Assembly (NCBI RefSeq): GCF_011761475.1
Contig: NZ_JAASRS010000001.1
Location: forward strand, 1,240,001-1,304,000
Length of the DNA stretch: 64,000 bases
Origin: Saccharococcus thermophilus
GTDB lineage: Bacteria; Bacillota; Bacilli; Bacillales; Anoxybacillaceae
Reading direction: 5' to 3'
Shown: positions 1 through 9,473 of the stretch, piece after piece
Position numbering within the stretch: position 1 is the first letter of the stretch
Layout of the letters: each line of letters opens with the position of its first letter
Notes under the pieces: model-generated
Told to the model about the DNA's origin: nothing
Database searches by the model: none
What the model saw: the letters and a program-made list of their open reading frames with translations, nothing else
Translations under genes and position numbers: made by a program

Positions 1-1
1 A

Positions 2-1204
2 AGCTACGCGCAAGCGATGTTTTCTTCGCCAAAAGCAGGAAACATCGCAGGCTACAGCATGGCGTGGGGATATTGGTCGGCGAACTGGGCGGCCACTGCG
101 TCCGTTATTATTTCGTTTGCCGGCTATTTAAGCACGTTTTTCCCGATCATGCAAAGCAAGCACGTACTATTTACGATAGGATCGTTTCCATTGGAAGCCG
201 GAAAAGCACTGACTTTTGCGGTATGTACAACGGTATTGTGGGGAATTCACTGGATTCTCGTCCGCGATTTTCAACGCGCCGGAAACATTAACATTTTGGC
301 GACAGGAGCGAAAGTGATCGGATTCCTTCTTTATATTGTCGCCACCGTTTGGGTGTTTAACGCCGCAAACTTAGGAAGCGGGTTTGCCTTTGCGGATAAA
401 AACGGACAAGCAGTGTCCGTACCAAGCCAAATCAACGGAGCGGCGATTACCACGCTATGGGCGTTTATCGGCATTGAATCGGCCGTCATGCTGTCAAACC
501 GCGCCAAATCGCCGAAAGACGTGAAAAAAGCAACATTGTTGGGACTTGTCATTTCTGTTCTCATTTATATCGGAATCACGTTATTGACAATGGGAGCTCT
601 TTCACAGGAGGAGTTAAAACAGTCGCAAAAACCGCTCGTAGACGCGCTCTATTCCGTTATCGGAAGCAACGGAGCGTACATCATGGCTATCTTGGCGCTC
701 GTTTCCCTATTCGGCTCGACGATCGGCTGGATTGTCGTCAGTTCGGAAGTTCCATATCAAGCGGCAAGAGAAGGATTATTCCCTGCTTTCTTTGCCAAAA
801 CAAACAAGAGCGGCAGCCCGACCCGCTCTCTGTTCATCACGAATTTCATGACGCAAATTTTTCTATTTTCGACCGTATCGGGAACGATGAACGAAGCGTA
901 CAATTTTGCCATTGTCGTCGCGACGCTTGCCTACTTAGTTCCGTATCTCGTCTCGGCCTTGTATCATTTGAAATTAATCATTACGGGAGAAACGTACAAA
1001 AATGCGAAACAAATTCGCATGCGCGACGGCATCATTACATTGGCGGCGCTAGTATACTCGATTTGGGTCATCAAAACGGGAACAGCGGATTGGTATACAT
1101 TTTTCTTAGGAATCGGTCTATTTGTAGCGGGGTTGGTATTATATCCATTCATCATGAAACCAAAATCGCTCGATCACAAGCAGACAGAATTAAAAGGAGC
1201 GTAA
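2..1204 (+). CDS. APC-family basic amino acid/polyamine antiporter (ArcD/YvsH type), 5' end outside window
   Basis: Membrane antiporter of the APA branch of the APC superfamily, expected to exchange arginine/ornithine, lysine or polyamines. The frame is open from base 2 (SYAQAMFSSPKAGNIAG), which matches the region after the first membrane segments of the family, so the ATG at 17 is internal and the true start lies upstream of the window. About 400 residues are visible, with some ten hydrophobic segments and the family-like stretch WAFIGIESAVMLSNRAKSPKDV. A strong terminator follows the stop directly. Substrate cannot be set from sequence alone. The 3' end overlaps the convergent permease gene by 31 bp. 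Confidence 0.85.
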   Translation, partial: SYAQAMFSSPKAGNIAGYSMAWGYWSANWAATASVIISFAGYLSTFFPIMQSKHVLFTIGSFPLEAGKALTFAVCTTVLWGIHWILVRDFQRAGNINILATGAKVIGFLLYIVATVWVFNAANLGSGFAFADKNGQAVSVPSQINGAAITTLWAFIGIESAVMLSNRAKSPKDVKKATLLGLVISVLIYIGITLLTMGALSQEELKQSQKPLVDALYSVIGSNGAYIMAILALVSLFGSTIGWIVVSSEVPYQAAREGLFPAFFAKTNKSGSPTRSLFITNFMTQIFLFSTVSGTMNEAYNFAIVVATLAYLVPYLVSALYHLKLIITGETYKNAKQIRMRDGIITLAALVYSIWVIKTGTADWYTFFLGIGLFVAGLVLYPFIMKPKSLDHKQTELKGA

Positions 1205-2289
1205 AGGGGCCAACGAAAATCGTTGGTCCCTTTTGCTTTTATTTTCTCCCTCCACGCTATCTTATTCGCTGGCTTATACATCATTAGATGCACGCTGATG
1301 AACACGACGGAAGTAATCAAAACAAGCAAAACGAGCACAAATCTAACTCGAAATGAACTCAACAGCATAATCGTATTTTTCAAGTCAATCATCGGTCCAT
1401 AAACTAAAAATGCGAGTATAGAGGTGACCGGAAATAAACTTTTAAATGAGGCCGCGATAAACGCATCCGCTTCTGAACATAATGATAAGAAATAGGCAAG
1501 CACCATCATGACAATTGTCTTGCCGAAATCTCCATCACCAAAAAGGAACAGAGATTTAGTATGTACATAGGTTTGCATGAACGCGGCAAAACAAGCCCCG
1601 ATAATTAAATACTTTCCCGTATCAAAAAACTCATCAATCGAATGTTTGAGCACTTCCTCCAATCGGTGAAACAATGACGCGCGTTTCACATGTTCCCGCA
1701 CATCTGATGCAGCGGCAGTTTTCAGCTGGTTAGACGGAAATAAAAAGCCAATGATAAAGGCAATGATCAAAGCGTCCACAAAGCCAACCCCCATTCGCAA
1801 CGCCGCGATGGTGCCATCATTTCCAAACGCCATATACGTTGCCAAAATGACGATCGGATTAATTAACGGCCCCGTCAACAGAAAGCCGACCGCGGCATGC
1901 AGCGGCACTCCCTTTGCCACCAGTCTTCGCACAATCGGTACAATTCCGCATTCGTACCCAGGAAACAAAGCGCCAATCACACACCCCATCATGGCAGCGA
2001 GAAACCGATTTTTTGGAATCCAGCGCCGAATTTGCTCTTCCGTAACAAAAATTTGGATACATCCGGCAATGATCACACCAATCAGCACAAACGGAACCGC
2101 TTCAATGATAATGCTTAAAAGAATCGTACTAAATTGTTGAAAAGAAGCTGGGAGCTTCATCGACCATGCCGCTCCTATAAACTGACTGGCCAACATGAAA
2201 TAAGCAGCAATCGCAATCACGACGATTCCTGTTACATCAATCAACGTAGAAGAAAGCCAGCGATACATCCCCTTCTTCCCCCTTCGCAT
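1174..2289 (-). CDS. YraQ/ArsP_1-type permease (DUF318 family)
   Basis: Predicted integral membrane permease of 371 residues with about eight to nine hydrophobic helices. The paired family motifs PGYECGIVPIVRRL and LLTGPLINPIVILATY are present, and SLCSEADAFIA begins the second half. Members of PF03773 are linked to metal, arsenic or organic-metalloid export, but no substrate is visible here. B. subtilis YcgR often pairs with YcgQ; no such partner is adjacent. The last ~25 residues are encoded through the terminator of the convergent antiporter gene. The start at MRRGKKGMYRW is the first ATG after a stop; an SD-like AAAATGCGAAGGGG stretch makes the start slightly uncertain, and the inner Met (MYRW) is an alternative. 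Confidence 0.8.
   Translation of the reverse strand: MRRGKKGMYRWLSSTLIDVTGIVVIAIAAYFMLASQFIGAAWSMKLPASFQQFSTILLSIIIEAVPFVLIGVIIAGCIQIFVTEEQIRRWIPKNRFLAAMMGCVIGALFPGYECGIVPIVRRLVAKGVPLHAAVGFLLTGPLINPIVILATYMAFGNDGTIAALRMGVGFVDALIIAFIIGFLFPSNQLKTAAASDVREHVKRASLFHRLEEVLKHSIDEFFDTGKYLIIGACFAAFMQTYVHTKSLFLFGDGDFGKTIVMMVLAYFLSLCSEADAFIAASFKSLFPVTSILAFLVYGPMIDLKNTIMLLSSFRVRFVLVLLVLITSVVFISVHLMMYKPANKIAWREKIKAKGTNDFRWPLYAPFNSVCL
1203..1234 (+). terminator. Rho-independent terminator of the antiporter gene
   Basis: Inverted repeat AAAGGGGCCAACGA / TCGTTGGTCCCTTTT with a 3-base loop and a T-rich tail directly after the stop codon. It also lies inside the 3' coding end of the convergent permease gene. 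Confidence 0.85.
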
Positions 2290-2417
2290 TTTTCATTCAG
2301 AGCGTTAAAACGTAATGATTCCTATTTACAAATTATATGCCTATTGTTTCTATTACATGTCTACTTTTTCTATCTTTATATGCCGATCCACTATGAGGAA
2401 TGCGCCTTGGCAACAAA

Positions 2418-2444
2418 AAAAAAGGCCGAAATGACGGCCTTTTT
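2418..2444 (-). terminator. Terminator after the cxxc_20_cxxc gene
   Basis: Inverted repeat AAAAAGGCCG / CGGCCTTTTT with a 6-base loop, poly-T on both strands. It ends minus-strand transcription from the small zinc-ribbon-like gene before the permease gene. Confidence 0.75.
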
Positions 2445-2488
2445 ACAATAAATTTAACGGAAATAGCCATTCACCCATTCTATCATTG

Positions 2489-2791
2489 TCACCAAAACGG
2501 CTCTTCTTCATCAACAAAAGTGTAGAAAAATGGCAATAGCGCCATGATGCTTGCTAAAAGCACGAAATAGATGATAAAGGTCCATAGAAAGGATATTCCG
2601 AAAAATGGCAAAAGCAATAATACTAGCAACGGAAGGATGAGCACAAATGACGCTTTTTGTCGTGATTCCGCAGTCGGATACAACTTTGTTTTGCAATTTG
2701 GACAAATAAACCTTTTCCATCCAAATAATACCTTTATCGCGCTTCTCCAACGGAATGAATAATGGCATTTGCAGCAAATCGGCAGTTTCAT
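2489..2791 (-). CDS. cxxc_20_cxxc small membrane protein (TIGR04104 type)
   Basis: A 100-residue protein with an N-terminal knuckle of two CxxC pairs separated by exactly 20 residues (Cys6-Cys9 and Cys30-Cys33), which defines the family of this name in Bacillaceae. Two hydrophobic segments follow (about residues 48-67 and 70-90), then a short acidic tail. The cysteines likely bind zinc at the cytoplasmic face; the cellular role is not known. The start ATG has AAGGAAAG upstream at proper spacing. It stands alone, with a terminator downstream. Confidence 0.8.
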   Translation of the reverse strand: MKLPICCKCHYSFRWRSAIKVLFGWKRFICPNCKTKLYPTAESRQKASFVLILPLLVLLLLPFFGISFLWTFIIYFVLLASIMALLPFFYTFVDEEEPFW

Positions 2792-2832
2792 GGAACACTT
2801 TCCTTTCGTTGACCTTATTCGCGGGAATATTT

Positions 2833-3072
2833 TTAGAAAAATAGTTTGGAAGCTTGGCGAATCCTATTTTCCAAAGCTTCCCGCTCTAACAAATTAGGAC
2901 ACCATACATCGAAACCATATTGCGCAAGCGACTGTCCAACATCGCGCATATGCGAATTGATTCCATAGATTTCATGAATGAGAACAACGGCGGTATCAGA
3001 TTGATTATCAATGCGAAACATAGGCATCCCATCTTCCTCTGTAGTAAATTGTACTAGTTTCCTGTTAATCAA
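2833..3072 (-). pseudogene. Dienelactone hydrolase, N-terminal fragment
   Basis: The translation carries the start of an alpha/beta-hydrolase of the DLH family: AVVLIHEIYGINSHMRDVG, then YGFDVWCPNLLERE, after which unrelated residues lead to a stop at residue 79. Family members have about 190-250 residues with Cys-Asp-His catalytic residues that lie in the missing part. The gene therefore appears cut by a deletion after the LLERE segment. The initiation codon would be TTG at 3072 with AAGGGTG upstream. Not expected to be functional. Confidence 0.7.
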
Positions 3073-3239
3073 AACGCACCCTTTTTAACTAATTCTTTAA
3101 CAAAGGGATTTATGTTATAACTAAACTATCATATTTTTTCATAATTGGGAATAACATTTAAAATTCTTTTAAGAAATTAGGTGGATTACATGAAAAATAT
3201 TTACTCAATAATTTTTTTGTTGGTCAAGTCCAAATTATT

Positions 3240-4208
3240 GTGTAAATTCCCCTTTGATAGACAACATGGACCTGATGACTTGACGTATGGTAGGTAAGAC
3301 CGGTAAGTCTCCCTGCCGGTCGCCTTCCCGGACAAATGATCATGTTGTCAAGGAACAGGCGTGTCAAGGAGCTTTCGCGGCATATCCTCGCTTCGCTCCG
3401 GTATTCCACGTTCTCCTTGACACGGCGTAGAGGTTATCCCACTTTCTTGATCGCCGGAGCCTCCTGATTCACCGATCGGACTCCTTGCTCTTTCGTTTTC
3501 CGCCACTGCCAATATTCAGCCATATCCAAGTATTTGCGCCCTGACATCCATTTTTCATCGATTTCGATCAACACGGCTCTGGAGCGTACTCGTCCATCCT
3601 CCCGGACTTTCGTATAAATAGCATCTACTAGCACAAACGGATACACGTGTTCATGAAGGGAACGGTAATTCCAGTCTTGGATAATCGGATCCAGTCCCTT
3701 GCACAGTGAGGAGACAGTGGACTTGGAAAACGAAGTGCCGCATAATTCCTCCGTGATTAGAGTGATTTTTCGGGTAGACACCCCGTTTACCACCATTCCA
3801 TTAGTGCCAGTACCAGTGCTTGTTCGCTCCGTTGATACCGTTGGAACAGTTCCGTAGAGAACTCCCCATCTCTTGTCCGTGGAACGCGCAAGGTCAACCG
3901 TCCCACCCGGGTCGTCAGCTGGCGTGGATACGAACCGTTTCGATAGCCTTTTCGTTCTTCCGTTCGTTCATAACGGCGAGCTCCCAGCTGTTCTTCTACT
4001 TGTGCCTCGAGGATTTGATTGAGGACTTGTTCCAATAGCTTAGCTAATCCCTCATCTCTGGTGAATAACCCGTGCAAAAGTTCATCATTTAGGGTAATAT
4101 GATATTGAGCCATGGTTGCATTCCTCCTTATGTTTGGTGTTTTTGGTCCACTGTTTATTCTGCCAAAAGGGAAGCAACATGGCTCTTTTTCTATTTCCCT
4201 TTTTACAC
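3240..4208 (-). mobile_element. IS256-family relic, internally deleted
   Basis: Bounded by GTGTAAA at the left and TTTACAC at the right, the same termini as the intact element at 17033-18429. At about 970 bp it is some 400-450 bp shorter than the intact type because the transposase has lost its middle. It is non-autonomous and probably old, since the flanking duplication is no longer clear. Confidence 0.7.
3434..4113 (-). pseudogene. IS256-family transposase, frameshifted and internally deleted
   Basis: The ATG at 4113 follows TAAGGAGGAA and opens MAQYHITLNDELLHGLF, then the family N-terminal pattern EEQLGARRYERTEERKGYRNG and LRVPRTRDGEFSTELFQRY. Near 3790 the frame shifts (ALVLALMEWW stop versus MVVNGVSTRKIT). 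The second frame reaches the first catalytic Asp region (FVLVDAIYTKVRED) and then jumps from VLIEI straight to the C-terminal DEKWMSGRKYLDMAEYW. Intact members have a second Asp and a Glu in the roughly 150-200 missing residues, so the enzyme is dead. Confidence 0.8.
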
Positions 4209-4375
4209 AATTATATGGACTTAACTGACAATGAACTGTATTCATATTTAGATGAAATTCAAAATGATACTACGATTAGAGGTTATAAAATATTCAATAT
4301 ATCTGAAGGGAATAAAGCTGTCGTTCTTTCTTTAGGTGGAGATTACTCTAAATATGTTTTTCGTATTTTCCCCAT

Positions 4376-4440
4376 AGAAAAATCCCCTCCATAGTAGACA
4401 GATTAATTGGCTTTCTTTTTTCTGTCTACTATAAGGGGAT
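4376..4440 (-). terminator. Terminator of the csoR-copA-copZ operon
   Basis: Long inverted repeat with arms at 4382-4402 and 4421-4440 (about 19 of 21 positions pair). On the minus strand it is followed by ATTTTTCT, giving a terminator 28 bases beyond the copZ stop. Confidence 0.7.
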
Positions 4441-4467
4441 CATATCAAAGAAAGAGGAGGCTCTCGT

Positions 4468-4671
4468 TTACTTCACATCATACCCTTGTTCTTCAATCGC
4501 TTCTTTCAATTTGTCCAAGCTGATTTTCGTTTCATCGTAATCGACATCAACCGTGCCTTTTTCCAAATGCACTTCGACGCGGTTGACTCCTTCTAGCTCT
4601 TGTAAAGCGTTCGTGACTGCCATTTTGCAATGGTTGCATGTCATTCCTTGCACTTGTAATGTCGTTGTCAT
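4468..4671 (-). CDS. copZ: Copper chaperone CopZ
   Basis: A 67-residue single-domain Atx1-like protein. The metal-binding loop GMTCNHC is near residue 9-15, and the remainder follows the beta-alpha-beta-beta-alpha-beta pattern of HMA domains (VNRVEVHLEKGTVDVDYDE, IEEQGYDV). It carries Cu(I) in the cytoplasm and hands it to the CopA ATPase, or to CsoR for sensing. It is the last gene of csoR-copA-copZ, 19 bases after copA, with AAGGAGGAATTC upstream of the ATG. Confidence 0.95.
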   Translation of the reverse strand: MTTTLQVQGMTCNHCKMAVTNALQELEGVNRVEVHLEKGTVDVDYDETKISLDKLKEAIEEQGYDVK

Positions 4672-4690
4672 GATGAATTCCTCCTTGTTT

Positions 4691-7087
4691 TTATAGTTTC
4701 ACGCGCTTCAAGCGAAGTGCGTTTGTCACTACCGATACGGAGCTAAACGCCATCGCCGCTCCAGCAATCCAAGGTTCTAACAGCCCAGCGGCGGCAACCG
4801 GTATGCCGATCGTATTGTAAAATAGCGCCCAAAACAAGTTTTGCCGAATATTGGCCATCGTTTTGCGGCTTAGCTCGATCGCCTTCGGTATATGCGTCAA
4901 ATCGCCGCCGACTAAGGTGACATCGGCCGTTTCGATGGCAACATCCGTTCCCGTGCCGATGGCTATGCCGATATCGGCTTTCGCCAAAGCAGGAGCGTCA
5001 TTAATGCCATCACCGACCATCGCCACCCGTTTGCCTTCTCGCTGCATCTTTTCGACAATGTTTGCTTTGTCCTCAGGAAGCACTTCGGCGTATACATGGT
5101 CGATCCCCACTTGTTTGGCAATCGCTTTTGCCGTCCGTTCATTGTCGCCTGTCACCATATACACATCAATCCCAAGCTGTTTCAACGCTTGAATTGCTAC
5201 TTTAGCATTTTTTTTGATCGTATCAGCGACGGCGATGATGCCGGCAAGCTGTCCATCAATGGACACGAGCATCGCCGTTTTTCCTTCTATTTCTAATTGT
5301 ATCATTTTCTCTATATGTCGAGAAATGTCGACGTTGTTTTCTTTCATTAATTTTCTCGTTCCAACGAGAACACGTTTGCCATCGATTACCGCTTCAATAC
5401 CGTGACCCGCAAGCGCCGCGAAGTGCTCAAACGGCTTTACTGCGATTTGTTGCCGTTTGCCATATTCGACAATCGCCTGCGCGAGCGGATGCTCAGAACC
5501 TTTTTCCGCCGACACGGCGTATTGTAGCATACCTTTTTGAAACTCAATGACATCCGTTACTTCCGGTTTTCCTTTTGTCACCGTTCCTGTTTTATCCAAT
5601 AGCACCGCATTGATTTTATGCGTTTCCTCCAGGTACTCCCCCCCCTTAAAGAGGATGCCGTGTTCCGCTCCTTTTCCGGTACCAACCATGATCGATGTCG
5701 GCGTGGCCAAACCGAGGGCGCATGGACAGGCGATGACAAGTACAGCAATCGCGACTTCCAGCGCTTTTGGCAAATCGCCCGGTGCGACAAAAAAGTACCA
5801 GACAAAAAACGCCAACACGGCAATACCAACAACAATCGGCACAAAAATTCCGGAAATAACATCGGCCATCCGCTGAATCGGCGCTTTCGAACCTTGAGCT
5901 TCTTCGACAATTTTCACGATATTCGCCAAGGCTGTGTCTTTTCCGACCTTTTCCGCCCGAATCGTAAGAGTGCCTGTCGTGTTGATCGTTGCGCCAATGA
6001 CGCGATCTCCTTCTTTTTTATCAACCGGAATCGATTCCCCCGTAATCATCGATTCGTCGACAGCGGATGCTCCCGCAATCACGATACCATCCACCGGTAT
6101 TTTTTCGCCCGGCTTGACGACAATCGTGTCGCCAACTATGACTTGTCCGAGCGGAACCTTAACTTCTTTGCCGTTGCGAAGAACGAGCGCTTCCTTCGCC
6201 TGCAAGCTTAACAATTTCGAAATCGCTTCGGTCGTTCTCCCTTTCGCTCGCGCCTCAAAATATTTTCCGACAAGCACAAGCGTGATGAGCACCGCACTTG
6301 TTTCAAAATATAAATTTGGCATATAGTGAGGGTTTCCAATCGTTTTGACCGCTTCCGCCAAACTGTAAAAATAAGCGGCGGACGTACCGAGCGCGACAAG
6401 GACATCCATGTTCGCGCTTTTGTTTCTTAACGCGCGATACGCGCCGACATAAAAAGGACCGCCAACATAAAACTGCACGGGCGTCGCGAACAGAAGCTGC
6501 ACCCACGGATTCATCAGCCAATTTGGCACCGGCAGGCCAAGGTCAAACGGCAGATGCGCAATCATCGTATACAGAAGCGGAAGCGATAAAACAATCGAAA
6601 TCATAAGCTGACGCTGTTTTTGCTTCAGCTGTTCCTCTTTGAAACCTGCGCTCTCTTCTTCCTTCCGCACTTGTCCTTTGTAGCCAAGTTTTTTGATTTT
6701 TTCTAATATGTCCTCAACTGATAGGATGCCTTCCTCATATTCCACAACCGCGCTGTTCGTTGCTAAGTTGACCGTGGCGCGTTCTACCCCTTCCATGCGT
6801 TGCAGTCCCTTTTCAATGCGGGCCGCACAAGCGGCGCATGTCATGCCTTCAATATCCAACATTACCTTTTCGGTGGCAACGCCGTATCCGAGCTTTTCGA
6901 TTTTTTCTTGAATGTCATGAAGGCTTTGTTTCGTTGGGTCATACTCGATCGCTGCTTTTTCCATTGCTAAATTGACGTTCGCCTTGACTCCATCCATCTT
7001 ATTGAGCACTTTCTCGATGCGGCTCGAACAGGCGGCGCATGTCATGCCGGTAATATGCAACGTCACATGCTTTTTCTCGCTCATCAT
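4691..7087 (-). CDS. copA: Copper-exporting P1B-type ATPase CopA
   Basis: A 798-residue Cu(I) export pump of the cytoplasmic membrane. Two N-terminal HMA domains are present, each with MTCAAC (the first at residues 15-20), as in B. subtilis CopA. Further along are the membrane CPC site (ACPCALGLA), the actuator loop TGES, the phosphorylation site DKTGT, the SEHPL motif, the GDGINDAP hinge and the C-terminal YN and MSS-like residues typical of Cu(I) transporters (FYNTIG, AFSSVS). All key residues are intact. The start MMSEKK has GGAAGGGA upstream; the second Met is equally possible. It follows csoR by 10 bases and precedes copZ. Confidence 0.97.
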   Translation of the reverse strand: MMSEKKHVTLHITGMTCAACSSRIEKVLNKMDGVKANVNLAMEKAAIEYDPTKQSLHDIQEKIEKLGYGVATEKVMLDIEGMTCAACAARIEKGLQRMEGVERATVNLATNSAVVEYEEGILSVEDILEKIKKLGYKGQVRKEEESAGFKEEQLKQKQRQLMISIVLSLPLLYTMIAHLPFDLGLPVPNWLMNPWVQLLFATPVQFYVGGPFYVGAYRALRNKSANMDVLVALGTSAAYFYSLAEAVKTIGNPHYMPNLYFETSAVLITLVLVGKYFEARAKGRTTEAISKLLSLQAKEALVLRNGKEVKVPLGQVIVGDTIVVKPGEKIPVDGIVIAGASAVDESMITGESIPVDKKEGDRVIGATINTTGTLTIRAEKVGKDTALANIVKIVEEAQGSKAPIQRMADVISGIFVPIVVGIAVLAFFVWYFFVAPGDLPKALEVAIAVLVIACPCALGLATPTSIMVGTGKGAEHGILFKGGEYLEETHKINAVLLDKTGTVTKGKPEVTDVIEFQKGMLQYAVSAEKGSEHPLAQAIVEYGKRQQIAVKPFEHFAALAGHGIEAVIDGKRVLVGTRKLMKENNVDISRHIEKMIQLEIEGKTAMLVSIDGQLAGIIAVADTIKKNAKVAIQALKQLGIDVYMVTGDNERTAKAIAKQVGIDHVYAEVLPEDKANIVEKMQREGKRVAMVGDGINDAPALAKADIGIAIGTGTDVAIETADVTLVGGDLTHIPKAIELSRKTMANIRQNLFWALFYNTIGIPVAAAGLLEPWIAGAAMAFSSVSVVTNALRLKRVKL

Positions 7088-7097
7088 GCTTCCCTTC

Positions 7098-7409
7098 CTA
7101 TTTGGAGAATTGGCTGATAACGTTCATTAATTCCTGAATCGATTCGTCGCCGTTGCCTTCGCGAATCGCTTTGGCGACGCAATGCTGGACGTGACGCTCT
7201 AACAAACTCAATCCGACTTTCTGCAGTGCTGCTTGAATGGCAGAAATTTGAATTAAAATATCGATACAATAGCGGTTATCCTCAACCATTTTTTGCACGC
7301 CGCGCACTTGTCCTTCAATGCGCTTTAAGCGCCTCACAATGCTCTCAATTTCTTCTTTCGTGCGCGGAACCATTTTTGGATTGAGCTGATTCTCTTCATG
7401 GTGATTCAT
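7098..7409 (-). CDS. csoR: Copper-sensing repressor CsoR
   Basis: A 103-residue all-helical DUF156/CsoR repressor. The Cu(I) ligands are in place: Cys in RYCIDILIQ, then His and Cys in LLERHVQHC. The conserved start [20 protein letters not shown] is also typical. The start is chosen at MNHHEENQ (7409) because GAGGTGAA lies 4-11 bases upstream; a longer frame extends into the promoter and is rejected. It is first in the copper operon, whose promoter spacer holds its likely operator. Confidence 0.95.
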   Translation of the reverse strand: MNHHEENQLNPKMVPRTKEEIESIVRRLKRIEGQVRGVQKMVEDNRYCIDILIQISAIQAALQKVGLSLLERHVQHCVAKAIREGNGDESIQELMNVISQFSK

Positions 7410-7440
7410 GCATTTCACCTCATTCAATAGTTCTATATAC

Positions 7441-7469
7441 ATTATACCGGTAATGGGTATGAATAGCAA
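7441..7469 (-). promoter_or_regulatory. csoR-copA-copZ promoter with embedded CsoR operator
   Basis: On the minus strand: -35 TTGCTA (7469-7464), a 17-base spacer and a perfect -10 TATAAT (7446-7441). The pseudo-palindrome ATACCGGTAATGGGTAT (7444-7460, plus strand) fills the spacer and touches the -10, so bound CsoR would block polymerase and Cu(I) would release it. Confidence 0.75.
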
Positions 7470-7677
7470 GCGATTAGAACGCCTTAATCTTTTCTAACAT
7501 AAAACTCCTTTAGCTGCTTTGTCGTTAATGCAAGAATGAACCGCTTGTCATTGATAATCCGTGGTACATTGCGAACAATTGCATGGTTTTTCCTTTTTAC
7601 GAGTTTTCACATACATATACGTCCGTTGGCTAAAAATAATATAGCGAGCCATTACTATGATGAAAAGAGGCACTGTT

Positions 7678-8130
7678 ATGCTTTCCAAAAAATTATTGCT
7701 CCTCCTTTTTGGCATATTTCTCGTTGTGGGAACAAACAATGCAGAATCAAAAGTTAACCAAGCGGCGGCAACTGCCGAGCAATTAGAGGATCTTTCCATA
7801 TACTTTTTAACTCCTTACATCACGAAATCTGTTTTAAACTATTATGGAAAGAAATCGGGAACCCAATGGTGGAAGGCGAAAATAATAAACGTGAAAAATT
7901 TAGAACAAGAGAGCAATTACCACTTTCTGATCACTGTTCAGGTTGAAACTTTTCAAGGGGCTCATAATCCTCCTTACGCCACGGACATAATGACATTTCA
8001 CATCAAAAATGATCGCATCACATTGATTCGTTATCAGCATTATAAAGAATATACATACGCACAGGATTGCTGGGCATGTTGGCCATTTTTCTATAGGTGG
8101 GAAAAGATGTTTTCGATTATGTTTGAGTGA
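7678..8130 (+). CDS. Secreted DUF3888-type protein
   Basis: A 150-residue protein with a clear Sec signal peptide (MLSKKLLLLLFGIFLVVGTNNAES). The mature part contains LEDLSIYFLTPYITKSVLNYYG and ITLIRYQHYKE, which resemble the DUF3888 family of exported Bacillus proteins of unknown role. The C-terminus has a CWAC pair. The ATG at 7678 is preferred over 7657 because AAAGAGG sits 7 bases before it. It is transcribed alone, diverging from csoR. The family assignment is from memory of the pattern and is tentative. Confidence 0.6.
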   Translation: MLSKKLLLLLFGIFLVVGTNNAESKVNQAAATAEQLEDLSIYFLTPYITKSVLNYYGKKSGTQWWKAKIINVKNLEQESNYHFLITVQVETFQGAHNPPYATDIMTFHIKNDRITLIRYQHYKEYTYAQDCWACWPFFYRWEKMFSIMFE

Positions 8131-8221
8131 TTTTTACTGCGTTCCGACCGCATTTTAGTGTCGATAAATGCAACATGGTCAAAATGTGGTCGTGTAGTCA
8201 AGCCAATGTCATCACCTTCAA

Positions 8222-8280
8222 ACAAAAAAAAGCGGGAGCAATCCCGCTTCAGCTTGCCGACAAATCCGACAAGCTGATCA
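8222..8280 (-). terminator. Hairpin pair between DUF3888 gene and phzF-like gene
   Basis: The 314-base gap 8131-8444 holds no supportable gene. It contains AGCGGGA/TCCCGCT (8228-8248), followed on the minus strand by a run of nine T, which makes a terminator for the PhzF-like gene about 200 bases upstream. A second hairpin (CAGCTTG/CAAGCTG, 8249-8276) lies next to it. Confidence 0.6.
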
Positions 8281-8444
8281 TTGATACATCAATGCACATA
8301 AAAAGCCTAACCACTTTGGAAACATATAAACTACTAAGGGGCGCTATCATGATCTCCAATTTGATGGTTATGCGTGAATCACGGCATCGCTCCTCTTTTA
8401 GAACACCTTATGTAACATAACGCTACCAATTTCGAGAAAATCCT

Positions 8445-9353
8445 TTAAATTATTGAGTGAATATCAAGATTTTCCTTTTGTAAAATGGCCGCATATCCTC
8501 CTACTCGTGTTTTAGTTATACTTCCTTCTTTAGAAATATAGGAAGCAGCTTGGATAATACTCGGTCTTCCCATCGCATATCCCTGTCCGATCAGGTATTC
8601 ATACCATCCCTCTTTTGGTTCTTGGAGTTTGGAATAATGGGTTAGATATGCGCCAAGTGCACAAGCCGCTACACCTGTAGCCGGATCTTCGTTATAACCT
8701 GCTCTTTTAGGAAATTGACGGGCCTCAACATCGTATTTCGAAGATTGTGTTGTCAACGTAAAAGGATAAAAGCCGGTTGTCTGGTATCTATCACAAAGTT
8801 CCCAAAGCAACTCAAAGTCAGGATCTAAGTTATGAAGTATTTCGTAATTACGCAGAGGAATCATCAATTTGGGACGTGAAGTGGAAACGGATTGAATGGG
8901 CCCCACAGTGAAATCTAGTTCTTCTTCCCTTATTTTTAATGCCTGTGCAACTTCTGAAGGATTGGGATTTTCATTGCTGAAAGACGGAGGGAATTGTTCT
9001 ACGATCACATTTAATCTTCCGTCTTTTTCTTGGGCAATTACCGCTATTTCCCCCAGCGCGGTCTCCATTGTTCCATTGAACTGTTTTATTCCATGAGACT
9101 GGCACCAGTAACTTACCGCGCCTACAGTAGCATGAACGCACATTTCCATTTCGTGCTTTGGAACAAAGTATCTTAGTCTGAAAAGGGCATTTCGATTTTC
9201 AGACTGTAGTATAAAGGCTGTTTCGACCCCGTAATAAGCAGCAATGCTTTGCATTTGCTTATCAGTTAAAGAGTCACTGTTTAATACTAAGGGACATGGA
9301 TTTCCCCCGTCAGAAGAAATGCCAAATACTTTTGTTTGTACTACTGATAACAT
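8445..9353 (-). CDS. PhzF family isomerase/epimerase
   Basis: A 302-residue enzyme of the PhzF/YddE fold (two diaminopimelate-epimerase-like halves). The catalytic Glu is in VETAFIL near residue 43, with further family motifs MEMCVHATVGA and EDPATGVAACALGAYL. In phenazine producers PhzF isomerises DHHA, but no phenazine genes are nearby, so here it is a stand-alone enzyme of unknown substrate. The start at 9353 is set by AAAAGAGGTG seven bases upstream; an in-frame GTG at 9362 overlaps that site and is rejected. Monocistronic as far as can be seen. Confidence 0.85.
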   Translation of the reverse strand: MLSVVQTKVFGISSDGGNPCPLVLNSDSLTDKQMQSIAAYYGVETAFILQSENRNALFRLRYFVPKHEMEMCVHATVGAVSYWCQSHGIKQFNGTMETALGEIAVIAQEKDGRLNVIVEQFPPSFSNENPNPSEVAQALKIREEELDFTVGPIQSVSTSRPKLMIPLRNYEILHNLDPDFELLWELCDRYQTTGFYPFTLTTQSSKYDVEARQFPKRAGYNEDPATGVAACALGAYLTHYSKLQEPKEGWYEYLIGQGYAMGRPSIIQAASYISKEGSITKTRVGGYAAILQKENLDIHSII

Positions 9354-9473
9354 TGATAACACCTCTTTTACTAAATCGAAATAATGACAGTTAAGTTTTT
9401 ACGGAATTGAAAGAAGATAAATACCTATGTTTCTGTTATTTTTTGATCGTATATCCCAAAACTCATTATTAAA

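Larger units (their letters stand above)
3190..4394 (+). pseudogene. Small unrecognised gene split by an IS256-type relic
   Basis: An ATG at 3190 follows AGGTGG and opens MKNIYSIIFLLVKSK before running into the IS end near 3240. On the far side of the relic (from about 4217) the frame resumes as DLTDNELYSYLDEIQND and ends at 4394. Removing the relic plus one 8-bp flank joins the two halves in frame to give about 75 residues. The N-terminus is signal-peptide-like; the second part (NISEGNKAVVLSLGGDYSK) loosely resembles the PrcB C-terminal fold, which is only a guess. The flanking 8-mers (AAATTATT and AATTATAT) do not match well, so the reconstruction is an inference. Confidence 0.45.

Noticed and set aside
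5547-6326. Several plus-strand frames of 100-200 codons inside copA
   Set aside because: Shadows of the intact copA gene.
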